A stretch of 10,347 bases of DNA. Origin: an uncultured Collinsella sp. Lineage in GTDB: Bacteria > Actinomycetota > Coriobacteriia > Coriobacteriales > Coriobacteriaceae. Each line of letters starts with the position of its first letter. Position 1 is the first letter of the stretch. The translations under genes were made by a program, and so were the position numbers. Location: assembly GCA_900551185.1 (NCBI GenBank), contig URVF01000042.1:1-10347 (forward strand), read 5' to 3'. This document shows positions 5,179 through 10,347 of this stretch, in pieces. The notes beneath the pieces were generated by a model. It had not been told where the DNA came from. It did not search any database and worked only from the letters and a program-made list of their open reading frames with translations.

Positions 5179-6045
5179 TTAATTGACAATATGCGAGCTC
5201 ATATAGTCGATAAAGCGCCTCGTGGCGATAGGCATGGTGTCCCAGCTGCGCCAGGCGGCCACCACGTCGCGCGAGGGGGCATGCACGATGGGCCGCACAC
5301 GAATATCGGCTCGCATGCCCTCCACAGTACGACGGTAGAGCATGCTCACGCCTAGGCCCTCCTCCACCATCGCCATGATGGTGTAGTCGTCAGTCACCTC
5401 GCTCGTCACGTGCGGCGACAGCCCATGCGCCGCAAATGCATCGAGCACCAGGCTCTGTTCGCCCTCATCCAGCAGTACAAACGGCTCGGACGCCAGGTCG
5501 GCGAGTGTCACCTTTTCCTTTGCCGTCAGCGGATGCGCGGCCGGCAACAATGCCACCAACTCGTCGTGATAGACCACGCGCTTCTCGAGCCCAGCGGTAA
5601 ATCCGCGTGCCGTAAAGCAAAAATCAACCACGCCATCGTGCACCCACTGGGCGTTGCGCGTGTAATCGCCCTGCTTAAGGGTAAAGTGTACCCCCGGGTG
5701 CAGGGCCCCAAAGTCGCGGATCACGCGCGGCAACACGGTTCGACTCACGTTGGTAAACGTCGCGATGCGAATATCAGTCGACGAAAGCCCCAGCAGCTCC
5801 TGCCGCTTGCCCTCGAGCTCGAGCTCGGCGGTCACAATCTGGCGCAGGTACGGCAGATATTGTTTACCGTCGCGCGTAAGCGAAACGCCCTGCTTTCCGC
5901 GCTCGATAAGCGTGGTGCCCAGCTCGCGCTCGAGCGCCTTGACGGCCTGGCTCACCGCACTTTGCGTATAGCCCAACTCGTCCGCCGCGCCTTTAAGGCT
6001 GCCGCGGTCGACCACCATACAAACAATCTGATACCGCGATGCCAT
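5179..6045 (-). CDS. LysR-type transcriptional regulator
   Basis: This 288-residue protein is a standard LysR-family regulator. The N-terminal winged helix-turn-helix is seen in G-S-L-K-G-A-A-D-E-L-G-Y-T-Q-S-A-V-S-Q-A (15-34), with the expected A-V-K-A-L-E-R-E-L-G-T-T-L-I-E-R (34-49) and S-L-T-R-D-G (55-60). An effector-binding domain from about residue 90 has the family pattern I-R-I-A-T-F, L-P-R-V-I-R-D-F and E-E-G-L-G-V-S-M-L. GGAGG lies four bases before ATG 6045. It diverges from the EamA exporter gene. By the usual LysR arrangement it probably represses itself and activates that exporter when an effector is present. The effector is unknown. The first residues before the HTH are a few shorter than in many members, but the domain is complete. 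Confidence 0.92.
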   Translation of the reverse strand: MASRYQIVCMVVDRGSLKGAADELGYTQSAVSQAVKALERELGTTLIERGKQGVSLTRDGKQYLPYLRQIVTAELELEGKRQELLGLSSTDIRIATFTNVSRTVLPRVIRDFGALHPGVHFTLKQGDYTRNAQWVHDGVVDFCFTARGFTAGLEKRVVYHDELVALLPAAHPLTAKEKVTLADLASEPFVLLDEGEQSLVLDAFAAHGLSPHVTSEVTDDYTIMAMVEEGLGVSMLYRRTVEGMRADIRVRPIVHAPSRDVVAAWRSWDTMPIATRRFIDYMSSHIVN

Positions 6046-6203
6046 CGTGCCTCCACATCAATGCAGCCGTAAAACGTTTTGCCAGCGCTTTTCGCGCCTA
6101 CTTTAGCGTTTCTTAATCATACTGAAGATACATTCGCTTTACTACATCAACATCTGAGAGCAGAATCCTTTGTGCGAAACCGTTCTGTAACAAAAGGAGT
6201 CCC
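6046..6203. promoter_or_regulatory. lysR/EamA divergent control region
   Basis: This 158-base region must hold promoters for both divergent genes. It contains the 10-bp palindrome AAAACGTTTT (6071-6080) near the lysR start, the dyad CTT-N10-AAG (6112-6127), and TCTG-AGAG-CAGA (6153-6164), any of which could be LysR half-sites. None is an exact T-N11-A LysR box, and I could not assign -35/-10 elements with confidence. Confidence 0.4.
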
Positions 6204-7106
6204 ATGGATCGCAAAAAAGCAATCGCGCTCTCATTTTCCGTTCCCGTCGCATGGGGCTTTTCGTATCCCCTCATGAAGATCGGCATGGACAGCATGAACG
6301 CCACGAGCATCGTCGCGTTGCGCTGCATCATCGCCTTTGTGGCCTGTCTGCTGCTCTTCCACAAGCGCGCGTTCCGCATCAACCGCGACCTTATGGTTCG
6401 TGCCGCTATCATCGGCGCCATTATGGCAACCGAGCTCACCTGCATGTGCTTGGGCTCTAGCCTCACTTCTGCCTCCACTGCCGGCTTTTTGCAGAGCCTG
6501 ACGGTCGTGATCGTGCCGTTTGCCAACGCCGCCCTGCTGCGCCGCGCCCCCGAGCGCAAGGTGCTCATCGGCACGGCTATCGTCACCTGCGGCATGCTGC
6601 TGCTCTCGGGCGCCGACTTTACCAGCCTGAATCCCGGCGCGATCATCATGCTGCTCTCGGCCTTTATCTATGCCAGCCACATTATCGTGGCCAAGCGCTT
6701 TGTCGAAGAAGTCGATCCGCTGTCCCTGGGCGTTTGGCAGCTGGGCTTTGGCGGCCTGTTCTCGGGCATTGCCGCATGCGTCTTTGGCGGTTTCGCACTT
6801 CCCAGTACGCCCAGCGAGATCGTGGTCGTCGTTGCCCTCGCGCTCATCTGCTCTGCCTACGGCTTTATCACCCAGACGCTCGTGCAGCCCCACGTGCCCG
6901 CCGAGACCACTGGCTTCGCCTTCTCGCTCGAGCCGGTCTGCTCCGCCGTCTTTTCGTTCTTCCTGGTCGGCGAGGTCCTGAGCCCCATCGCCTTCTTTGG
7001 CGCCGCTCTCATCCTCACCGGCGTCATGGTGGCAACCGTCGAGCTTCCGCGCCTTCGCGCACATGGACAGGCTCGTATGGCAGGAGCGCCCGAGCACGTT
7101 TCGTAG
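6204..7106 (+). CDS. EamA/DMT-family transporter
   Basis: This 300-residue protein has about ten membrane helices arranged as two repeated EamA domains, the pattern of drug/metabolite exporters in the cytoplasmic membrane. The first repeat opens with V-P-V-A-W-G-F-S-Y-P-L-M-K (13-25) and includes A-L-R-C-I-I-A-F (38-45) and T-S-A-S-T-A-G-F-L-Q-S (88-98). The second includes L-L-S-A-F-I-Y-A-S-H-I-I-V-A-K-R (149-164) and, near the end, L-E-P-V-C-S-A-V-F-S-F-F-L-V-G-E (about 246-261), the very characteristic E-P-x-x-x-x-x-x-x-x-x-G-E motif. AAAGGAG ends six bases before ATG 6204, so the start is secure. It diverges from lysR, its likely regulator, and ung follows 88 bases later on the same strand. 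Substrates in this family range from amino acids to nucleosides. Nothing here narrows that. Confidence 0.92.
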   Translation: MDRKKAIALSFSVPVAWGFSYPLMKIGMDSMNATSIVALRCIIAFVACLLLFHKRAFRINRDLMVRAAIIGAIMATELTCMCLGSSLTSASTAGFLQSLTVVIVPFANAALLRRAPERKVLIGTAIVTCGMLLLSGADFTSLNPGAIIMLLSAFIYASHIIVAKRFVEEVDPLSLGVWQLGFGGLFSGIAACVFGGFALPSTPSEIVVVVALALICSAYGFITQTLVQPHVPAETTGFAFSLEPVCSAVFSFFLVGEVLSPIAFFGAALILTGVMVATVELPRLRAHGQARMAGAPEHVS

Positions 7107-7132
7107 ACCCCACTCTTCATACAGCCGTGGCA

Positions 7133-7178
7133 TAAAGGCAACCGGTGCGCCTTTACAATAGATGCCAACAGAGCATCT
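7133..7178 (+). promoter_or_regulatory. Two small hairpins and a -10-like hexamer upstream of ung
   Basis: TAAAGGC (7133-7139) pairs exactly with GCCTTTA (7149-7155) across a nine-base loop holding ACCGGT. AGATGC (7160-7165) pairs with GCATCT (7173-7178). TACAAT (7154-7159) is a five-of-six match to the -10 consensus, but no -35 lies at proper distance. CATAAAGG occurs at both 7131 and 7181, the second copy being the ung ribosome site. There is no U-tract after the first hairpin, so it does not look like a terminator for the exporter gene. Confidence 0.3.
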
Positions 7179-7194
7179 GCCATAAAGGAGCCCC

Positions 7195-7920
7195 ATGGAC
7201 ACCGCGACCCGCGACCGCAACATAGCAACTTGGTTGGGCGATGCGCCGCAGCCGGTACGTGACACTACGAACCAGCTGCTCGAGCGCATCGCCCTCTTGC
7301 GTGCCGAGCAGACCATCTACCCGGCACAAGACGACATCCTCAATGCCCTCGCCTACACGCCGGCCGACCAGGTCAAAGTTGTCATCTTGGGTCAGGACCC
7401 CTATCACGGACCCAACCAGGCAATGGGACTGTCGTTCTCGGTCCCCGCGACGCAAACCAAGTTGCCGCCGAGCCTGCGCAACATCTATAAGGAACTCAAA
7501 GCCGATCTGGGTTGTCCCATTCCCGCCACGGGAGATCTAACACCATGGGCACAACAGGGCGTCCTGCTCCTCAACACTACGCTCACCGTGCGCGAGCATG
7601 CCGCTAACTCGCACGCCAAGCTTGGCTGGAACACGCTCACCGACTACGTTATCGAGCGCTGCTGTCAGCTGCCCCAACCGGTTGTCTTTTTGGCATGGGG
7701 CCGCTTTGCCCAGCAGATGGTCGAAGGTAAGCTCGTCGCAACTGGCACGGGCAAAGCAACCGACAAGTCCTGCCTGGCCTCCACGCACCCCTCGCCGCTT
7801 TCGGCCAACCGCGCCACGGCAGAACTCCCCGCCTTTATGGGGTCGCGTCCCTTCTCGGCAGCCAATCAGCTACTCGAACAGCACGGCTCGACCCCCGTCA
7901 ACTGGACTTGCCTCGGCTAA
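7195..7920 (+). CDS. ung: Uracil-DNA glycosylase (family 1)
   Basis: The 241-residue enzyme cuts uracil from DNA, the first step of base excision repair after cytosine deamination or dUMP misincorporation. The catalytic water-activating loop G-Q-D-P-Y-H-G-P (66-73) has Asp68. A-M-G-L-S-F-S-V-P (76-84) forms the uracil pocket. L-L-N-T-T-L-T-V-R (125-133) is the conserved strand containing the uracil-selecting Asn127. H-P-S-P-L-S (198-203) holds the catalytic His198 and the minor-groove intercalation loop. Length is slightly above the usual 220-230 because of a short C-terminal tail (N-W-T-C-L-G). AAGGAG precedes ATG 7195 by four bases. The gene may be read through from the EamA gene 88 bases upstream, but may also have its own promoter. 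It ends at a strong bidirectional terminator. Confidence 0.95.
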   Translation: MDTATRDRNIATWLGDAPQPVRDTTNQLLERIALLRAEQTIYPAQDDILNALAYTPADQVKVVILGQDPYHGPNQAMGLSFSVPATQTKLPPSLRNIYKELKADLGCPIPATGDLTPWAQQGVLLLNTTLTVREHAANSHAKLGWNTLTDYVIERCCQLPQPVVFLAWGRFAQQMVEGKLVATGTGKATDKSCLASTHPSPLSANRATAELPAFMGSRPFSAANQLLEQHGSTPVNWTCLG

Positions 7921-7935
7921 AAATCGATACATCAA

Positions 7936-7969
7936 AAATGCGCCCGACGGCTTTCCATCGGGCGCATTT
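7936..7969. terminator. Bidirectional intrinsic terminator (ung / SDR gene)
   Basis: AAATGCGCCCGA (7936-7947) pairs perfectly with TCGGGCGCATTT (7958-7969), a 12-bp stem with a ten-base loop. The minus strand then reads through TTTTTGAT, a good U-tract. The plus strand ends in ATTTCC, which is weaker. The hairpin starts one base beyond the stop codon of the SDR gene and 15 bases beyond that of ung. Confidence 0.85.
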
Positions 7970-7970
7970 C

Positions 7971-8651
7971 CTATTCGGGCCAAATAAATTGTGTGCGGCC
8001 GGCCTCGCCGCCATCGATTAGCAGACTCTGCCCGGTCATAAACCGGTTGGTCACGCCCACAAAGTAGATCCACTCGGCGATCTCTTGGGCGGTGGCCCAG
8101 CGCTTAAGCGGCGTGAGCTCCATAATCTGGTTCCACAGGTGTTCGTCTTCCATCACGCAACGGTTGAGCGGCGTGATAACGCCACCCGGGTCCACACTGT
8201 TGGCGATAGCCTGCGGCGCCAGACGGTTTGCAAGGTTCTTGGTGTAGGCGATAACGCCGCCCTTGCTGGCGGCATAGTCGGGAAACTCCGATCCCGTATG
8301 CCCGCTCGCCGACCCCACATTGACCACGGATTTGATAGCCGGCACCGGCTTGGCGGCGAGCCCCTTCCCCGCAAAGGCGTAGCGCTCGGTCACGTTGATG
8401 GTGCCATACAGGTTGGCGGCGATGTCGTCAGCCGAATCCTGCGTACCGGCAACGTTCACGATTACCTGAGGTTCAAGATCGTCTGGAAACGCGTCCGGCT
8501 CGCGGACATCAACAATCAGATGGCGGTAGCGCTCGTGTTCGATCACCGCCGGCAGCAGATCAAAGCCCACGACCTCATGGCCCTCGTCCAAAAAGCGCTG
8601 CACGCATGCGGCTCCGATACCGCCCGAAGCGCCCGTGATCAAAACCCGCAT
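7971..8651 (-). CDS. Short-chain dehydrogenase/reductase (SDR), NAD-type
   Basis: This 226-residue protein is a compact classical SDR oxidoreductase. The nucleotide-binding loop is T-G-A-S-G-G-I-G (6-13). Asp31 at the end of the second strand (V-G-F-D) favours NAD(H) over NADP(H). Asp48 (V-D-V) contacts adenine, and N-V-A-G (66-69) is the usual structural motif. The catalytic set is Asn80 (N-L-Y-G), Ser114 (V-N-V-G-S-A-S-G), Tyr126 and Lys130 (Y-A-A-S-K). P-G-G-V-I-T-P-L (155-162) and I-D-G-G (212-215) are standard C-terminal elements. The start is ATG 8651 with AAGGAG five bases upstream. That ribosome site overlaps the end of the transporter stop codon, with nine bases between the genes, so the two are almost certainly cotranscribed and may be translationally coupled. 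The substrate cannot be told. Confidence 0.9.
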   Translation of the reverse strand: MRVLITGASGGIGAACVQRFLDEGHEVVGFDLLPAVIEHERYRHLIVDVREPDAFPDDLEPQVIVNVAGTQDSADDIAANLYGTINVTERYAFAGKGLAAKPVPAIKSVVNVGSASGHTGSEFPDYAASKGGVIAYTKNLANRLAPQAIANSVDPGGVITPLNRCVMEDEHLWNQIMELTPLKRWATAQEIAEWIYFVGVTNRFMTGQSLLIDGGEAGRTQFIWPE

Positions 8652-8660
8652 ACTTGCTCC

Positions 8661-9383
8661 TTAGGCGGTTGCGTGGCGCTCGAGGTACTCGGAGCCCACG
8701 TTCTCGCGCTCCCAGCCGCGCACGACCTTGTAGCCCACGGGGCTCAGGAAGACCTCGCACAGCAGCTCGGCGACAGCGCCGGTCAGCGAGCACATAAGGA
8801 CCTGCACCCATGTCCAACCAAAGAACGTGTGGCTCACCACAATGGCAAAGACCAGGTTGTCGATAAACTGGCCAACACCCGTGGACACATAGGAGCGAAA
8901 GGCAAAGCTCGCAAAGTTATTCTTCTTGAGCATACGGCCGAGCGACTGGTTGAGCGTGGAGTTAACCACGGCAGAAACGAGCATTGCCAGCGAAGAGCCC
9001 AGCACCACGTACCAGGTGCCGCCGATGGTGGCGTTAAGGGCGGTGTTGACCTCGATCATGCCCGTGTCGTAGTAGGCGCCCCACATGCCGGGCGTGAGCG
9101 AGCATGCCCAAAAGCACAGGCTGACGGCGAGGTTGACCAGCAGCGCGAGGATAGAGATTTTGATGGATGCCTTGGCGCCAAAGCGCTTGCAGATCATGTC
9201 CTGGCACAAAAACGAGACCCAGCTCACCACAAAGCCGCAATCGAGTGCCAGATACGGCAGGCTGATAAGCTCTTTGTTGGCCAGCAGGTTCATCATGATG
9301 ACGCTCACGAAAAACAGCGAAACCGTTGCCGCGGGAATGCTCCGCAACAGGACCTTGTAGTCCTCCATGACCTTCTTGATCAT
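8661..9383 (-). CDS. VUT/YhhQ-family (queuosine precursor) transporter
   Basis: This 240-residue membrane protein with about six helices resembles the VUT (Vut_1) family, whose best-known member YhhQ imports queuosine precursors such as preQ0/preQ1 for the modified tRNA base Q. Supporting features are the early helix with M-N-L-L-A-N-K-E-L-I (31-40), C-K-R-F-G-A-K-A-S (65-73) after the second helix, and R-S-Y-V-S-T-G-V-G-Q-F-I-D-N-L-V-F (163-179), which corresponds to the family's R-x-x-x-S-x-x-x-G-Q/E-x-x-D-x-x-x-F motif. The start is ATG 9383: AAAGGAGT lies six bases upstream, and the frame further upstream is only leader sequence. It heads a two-gene unit with the SDR and has its own promoter and structured leader after the prfC terminator. 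The substrate is inferred from the family. Some members may carry other compounds. Confidence 0.8.
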   Translation of the reverse strand: MIKKVMEDYKVLLRSIPAATVSLFFVSVIMMNLLANKELISLPYLALDCGFVVSWVSFLCQDMICKRFGAKASIKISILALLVNLAVSLCFWACSLTPGMWGAYYDTGMIEVNTALNATIGGTWYVVLGSSLAMLVSAVVNSTLNQSLGRMLKKNNFASFAFRSYVSTGVGQFIDNLVFAIVVSHTFFGWTWVQVLMCSLTGAVAELLCEVFLSPVGYKVVRGWERENVGSEYLERHATA

Positions 9384-9410
9384 TATGTACTCCTTTGGTT
9401 TTAGGTTTAA

Positions 9411-9439
9411 CGAGCAGGATATCGGACCCGAACTGCTCG
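9411..9439 (-). promoter_or_regulatory. Leader stem-loop, possible pseudoknot, before the transporter gene
   Basis: CGAGCAG (9411-9417) and CTGCTCG (9433-9439) form a perfect seven-pair stem in the leader RNA, with a 15-base loop. Read 5' to 3' on the minus strand the loop contains GGGT, which could pair with ACCT in the A-rich stretch TTAAACCTAAAACC just after the stem, right before the ribosome site. A stem plus loop-to-tail pairing next to the Shine-Dalgarno is the general plan of preQ1-I riboswitches, but I do not see their conserved bases. TCGG/CCGA inside the loop is a competing fold. Confidence 0.35.
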
Positions 9440-9468
9440 GACGCCCCGGTCTTGAGACGACGGTGGGT

Positions 9469-9497
9469 ATGATAGCCGCTCGCGCGGCATAAGGCAA
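9469..9497 (-). promoter_or_regulatory. Promoter of the transporter-SDR unit, with dyad in the spacer
   Basis: On the minus strand TTGCCT (9492-9497, four of six) and TATCAT (9469-9474, five of six) are spaced 17 bases apart, a good sigma-70-type pair. Transcription would start near 9462, giving a leader of about 79 bases. The spacer contains the perfect inverted repeat GCCGC-TCGC-GCGGC (9475-9488), which could be an operator. Confidence 0.55.
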
Positions 9498-9503
9498 ACA
9501 AAC

Positions 9504-9533
9504 GGCGCGACAGCCCCACAGGACCACCGCGCC
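9504..9533 (-). terminator. Probable intrinsic terminator of prfC
   Basis: GGCGCG (9504-9509) and CGCGCC (9528-9533) form a GC-only stem beginning six bases after the prfC stop codon. The loop is long (18 bases) and may fold further. On the minus strand GTTTGTTTG follows as an interrupted U-tract. The next promoter starts directly after it. Confidence 0.55.
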
Positions 9534-9539
9534 AATGCG

Positions 9540-10312
9540 TTAAAAGGCCACGTTGCCAAACTCCGACAGGATAAGGTCGGGGTTGTGGTCAGTTGCCCAA
9601 TCCACGTTCCACGGGCTCGTGAACAGCAGCAGCTTGCCGCCGCGCATGTCCTCGACGCGCAGCGTGTCGCGCGTGAGCGAAAGGCCCGGGATATCGATGG
9701 TGTCGGGGTCGTTCTGGATCCAGCGGATGTCCGTATAGGGCAGTGGCTGGCGACGAACCTCAACACGGTACTCGGCCTTGAGGCGGCGCTCGAGCACCTC
9801 AAACTGCAGCACGCCAACCACGCCCACGATGACGCTCTCCATGCCAGCACCCAACTCGCGGAAGATCTGGATGGCACCCTCTTGGGCAAGCTCCTCCATA
9901 CCCTTGACGAACTGCTTGCGCTTGAGCGTGTCGACCTGCGTAATGCGAGCGAACATCTCGGGGGCAAACGTCGGGATCTGCGGATACTGCACGTGGCGCT
10001 TGCCGGAGCACACAGTGTCACCGATGCTAAAGATACCCGGGTCGAACAGGCCCACGATATCGCCCGCGTACGCCTCGTCCACGATGGCGCGGTCATCGGC
10101 CATCATCGACGTGCCCGTGGCCAGCTTGAGTTTACGGTTGCCCTGCATGTGGAAGGCATCCATGCCACGCTCGAACTTGCCCGAGCAAATGCGCACAAAG
10201 GCGATGCGGTCGCGGTGGTTCTTGTCCATGTTGGCCTGGATCTTAAACACAAAGCCGCTAAAGTCGTCGCGGCAGGGATCGACCGGCTCGCTGGTGAGCG
10301 TATCGGTATAGG
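9540..10312 (-). CDS. prfC: Peptide chain release factor 3, C-terminal half (cut at contig end)
   Basis: The visible 256 or so residues are the C-terminal half of RF3 (about 530 residues in full), the translational GTPase that removes RF1/RF2 from the ribosome after termination. The GTPase domain lies beyond the right edge. The segment opens near A-Y-T-D-T-L-T-S-E-P-V-D-P, then F-S-G-F-V-F-K-I-Q-A-N-M-D and H-R-D-R-I-A-F-V-R-I-C-S-G-K-F-E-R-G-M, all diagnostic of RF3 domain II. Later P-T-F-A-P-E-M-F, E-E-L-A-Q-E-G-A-I-Q-I-F-R, and V-G-V-V-G-V-L-Q-F-E-V-L are RF3 domain III hallmarks that separate it from EF-G. Translation stops at TAA (9540-9542). There is no real start in the window: GTG at 10250 is internal Val, and the frame runs into adapter at 10313. 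Confidence 0.95.
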
Positions 10313-10347
10313 CTGTCTCTTATACACATCTCCGAGCCCACGAGACT
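10313..10347 (+). other. Illumina Nextera i7-side adapter (artefact)
   Basis: CTGTCTCTTATACACATCT (10313-10331) is the reverse complement of the Tn5 mosaic end. It is followed by CCGAGCCCACGAGAC (10332-10346) of the Nextera read-2 adapter and one further base, presumably the first of the i7 index. It interrupts the prfC frame. Read on the minus strand it supplies an ATG and the codons for M-Y-K-R-Q, a well-known tag of adapter-derived false proteins. Confidence 0.98.

Noticed and set aside
7133..7155. Hairpin after the EamA gene as an intrinsic terminator
   Set aside because: The stem is perfect but only seven pairs with a nine-base loop, and it is followed by CAATAG rather than a U-tract.
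6231..7316. 361-codon minus-strand open frame opposite the EamA gene and start of ung
   Set aside because: The translation is low-complexity (Gly, Asp, Glu, Gln, Arg), spans two genes and an intergenic gap, has no ribosome site and is explained by codon bias of the opposite strand.
8085..9404. Long plus-strand open frame (439 codons) opposite the SDR and transporter genes
   Set aside because: It is antisense to two well-supported genes with ribosome sites and family motifs. Its translation is rich in His, Arg and Gln without motifs, as expected for the shadow of GC-rich coding DNA.
9384..9462. A canonical preQ1 riboswitch
   Set aside because: I could not match the conserved loop and tail bases of the known preQ1 classes. 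Only the overall stem-plus-tail plan is similar, so it is reported as a candidate, not as an identified riboswitch.
9384..9527. N-terminal extension of the transporter by 48 residues
   Set aside because: The extension has no ribosome site, runs through the predicted promoter and leader hairpin, and its composition is unlike a membrane protein start. ATG 9383 has an excellent AAAGGAGT site.
51..10312. A previously undescribed defence, biosynthetic or mobile system
   Set aside because: All larger genes are recognisable housekeeping, transport or regulatory families in ordinary arrangement. There is no integrase, toxin-antitoxin pair, nuclease/helicase cluster or biosynthetic core.
10103..10327. 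Minus-strand protein beginning M-Y-K-R-Q
   Set aside because: Its start codon and first residues come from Nextera adapter sequence and the rest is an out-of-frame reading of prfC.

Overview
The window looks like ordinary bacterial chromosome from a GC-rich organism (roughly 60 percent G+C by eye). Genes are tightly packed, Shine-Dalgarno sites are strong (AAGGAG-type), and there are no phage, plasmid or CRISPR signals. The gene mix (small rRNA methyltransferases, a MATE pump, a queuosine-precursor-type transporter, release factor 3) and protein style suggest a gut actinobacterium of the Coriobacteriia, possibly Collinsella. This is inference from memory of such genomes, not from a search. 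Both outermost ends are not genomic: bases 1-50 are an Illumina Nextera P5/i5 adapter and bases 10313-10347 are the Nextera i7-side adapter. Natural sequence therefore spans about 51-10312.

Layout, left to right. A GNAT acetyltransferase (minus) and a small cysteine/histidine-rich zinc-ribbon-like protein (plus) diverge from a region holding a perfect 9-bp inverted repeat. Next, on the minus strand, come a 47-residue single-span membrane protein with a very strong ribosome site and the rRNA methyltransferase rsmJ. Diverging from them is a four-helix membrane protein of unknown function, preceded by two tandem dyads. A bidirectional terminator and a second hairpin separate it from rlmA (23S rRNA guanine-N1 methyltransferase, minus). 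A cluster of short intergenic repeats lies between rlmA and a MATE-family efflux pump (plus).

The MATE gene converges on a LysR-type regulator (minus), which diverges from an EamA/DMT exporter (plus). Uracil-DNA glycosylase (ung, plus) follows the exporter. After a bidirectional terminator the minus strand carries, in order of transcription, the C-terminal half of prfC (cut by the right end), a terminator, a promoter with a structured leader, a VUT/YhhQ-family (queuosine precursor) transporter, and a short-chain dehydrogenase whose ribosome site abuts the transporter stop codon.

A loose theme is translation and RNA modification (rsmJ, rlmA, a probable queuosine-precursor transporter, prfC) mixed with small-molecule export. 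I see no convincing new multi-gene system. The items most worth a second look are non-coding (the transporter leader, the tandem dyads near 2120-2170, the repeat cluster at 3594-3700) and the unlisted 47-residue membrane protein.
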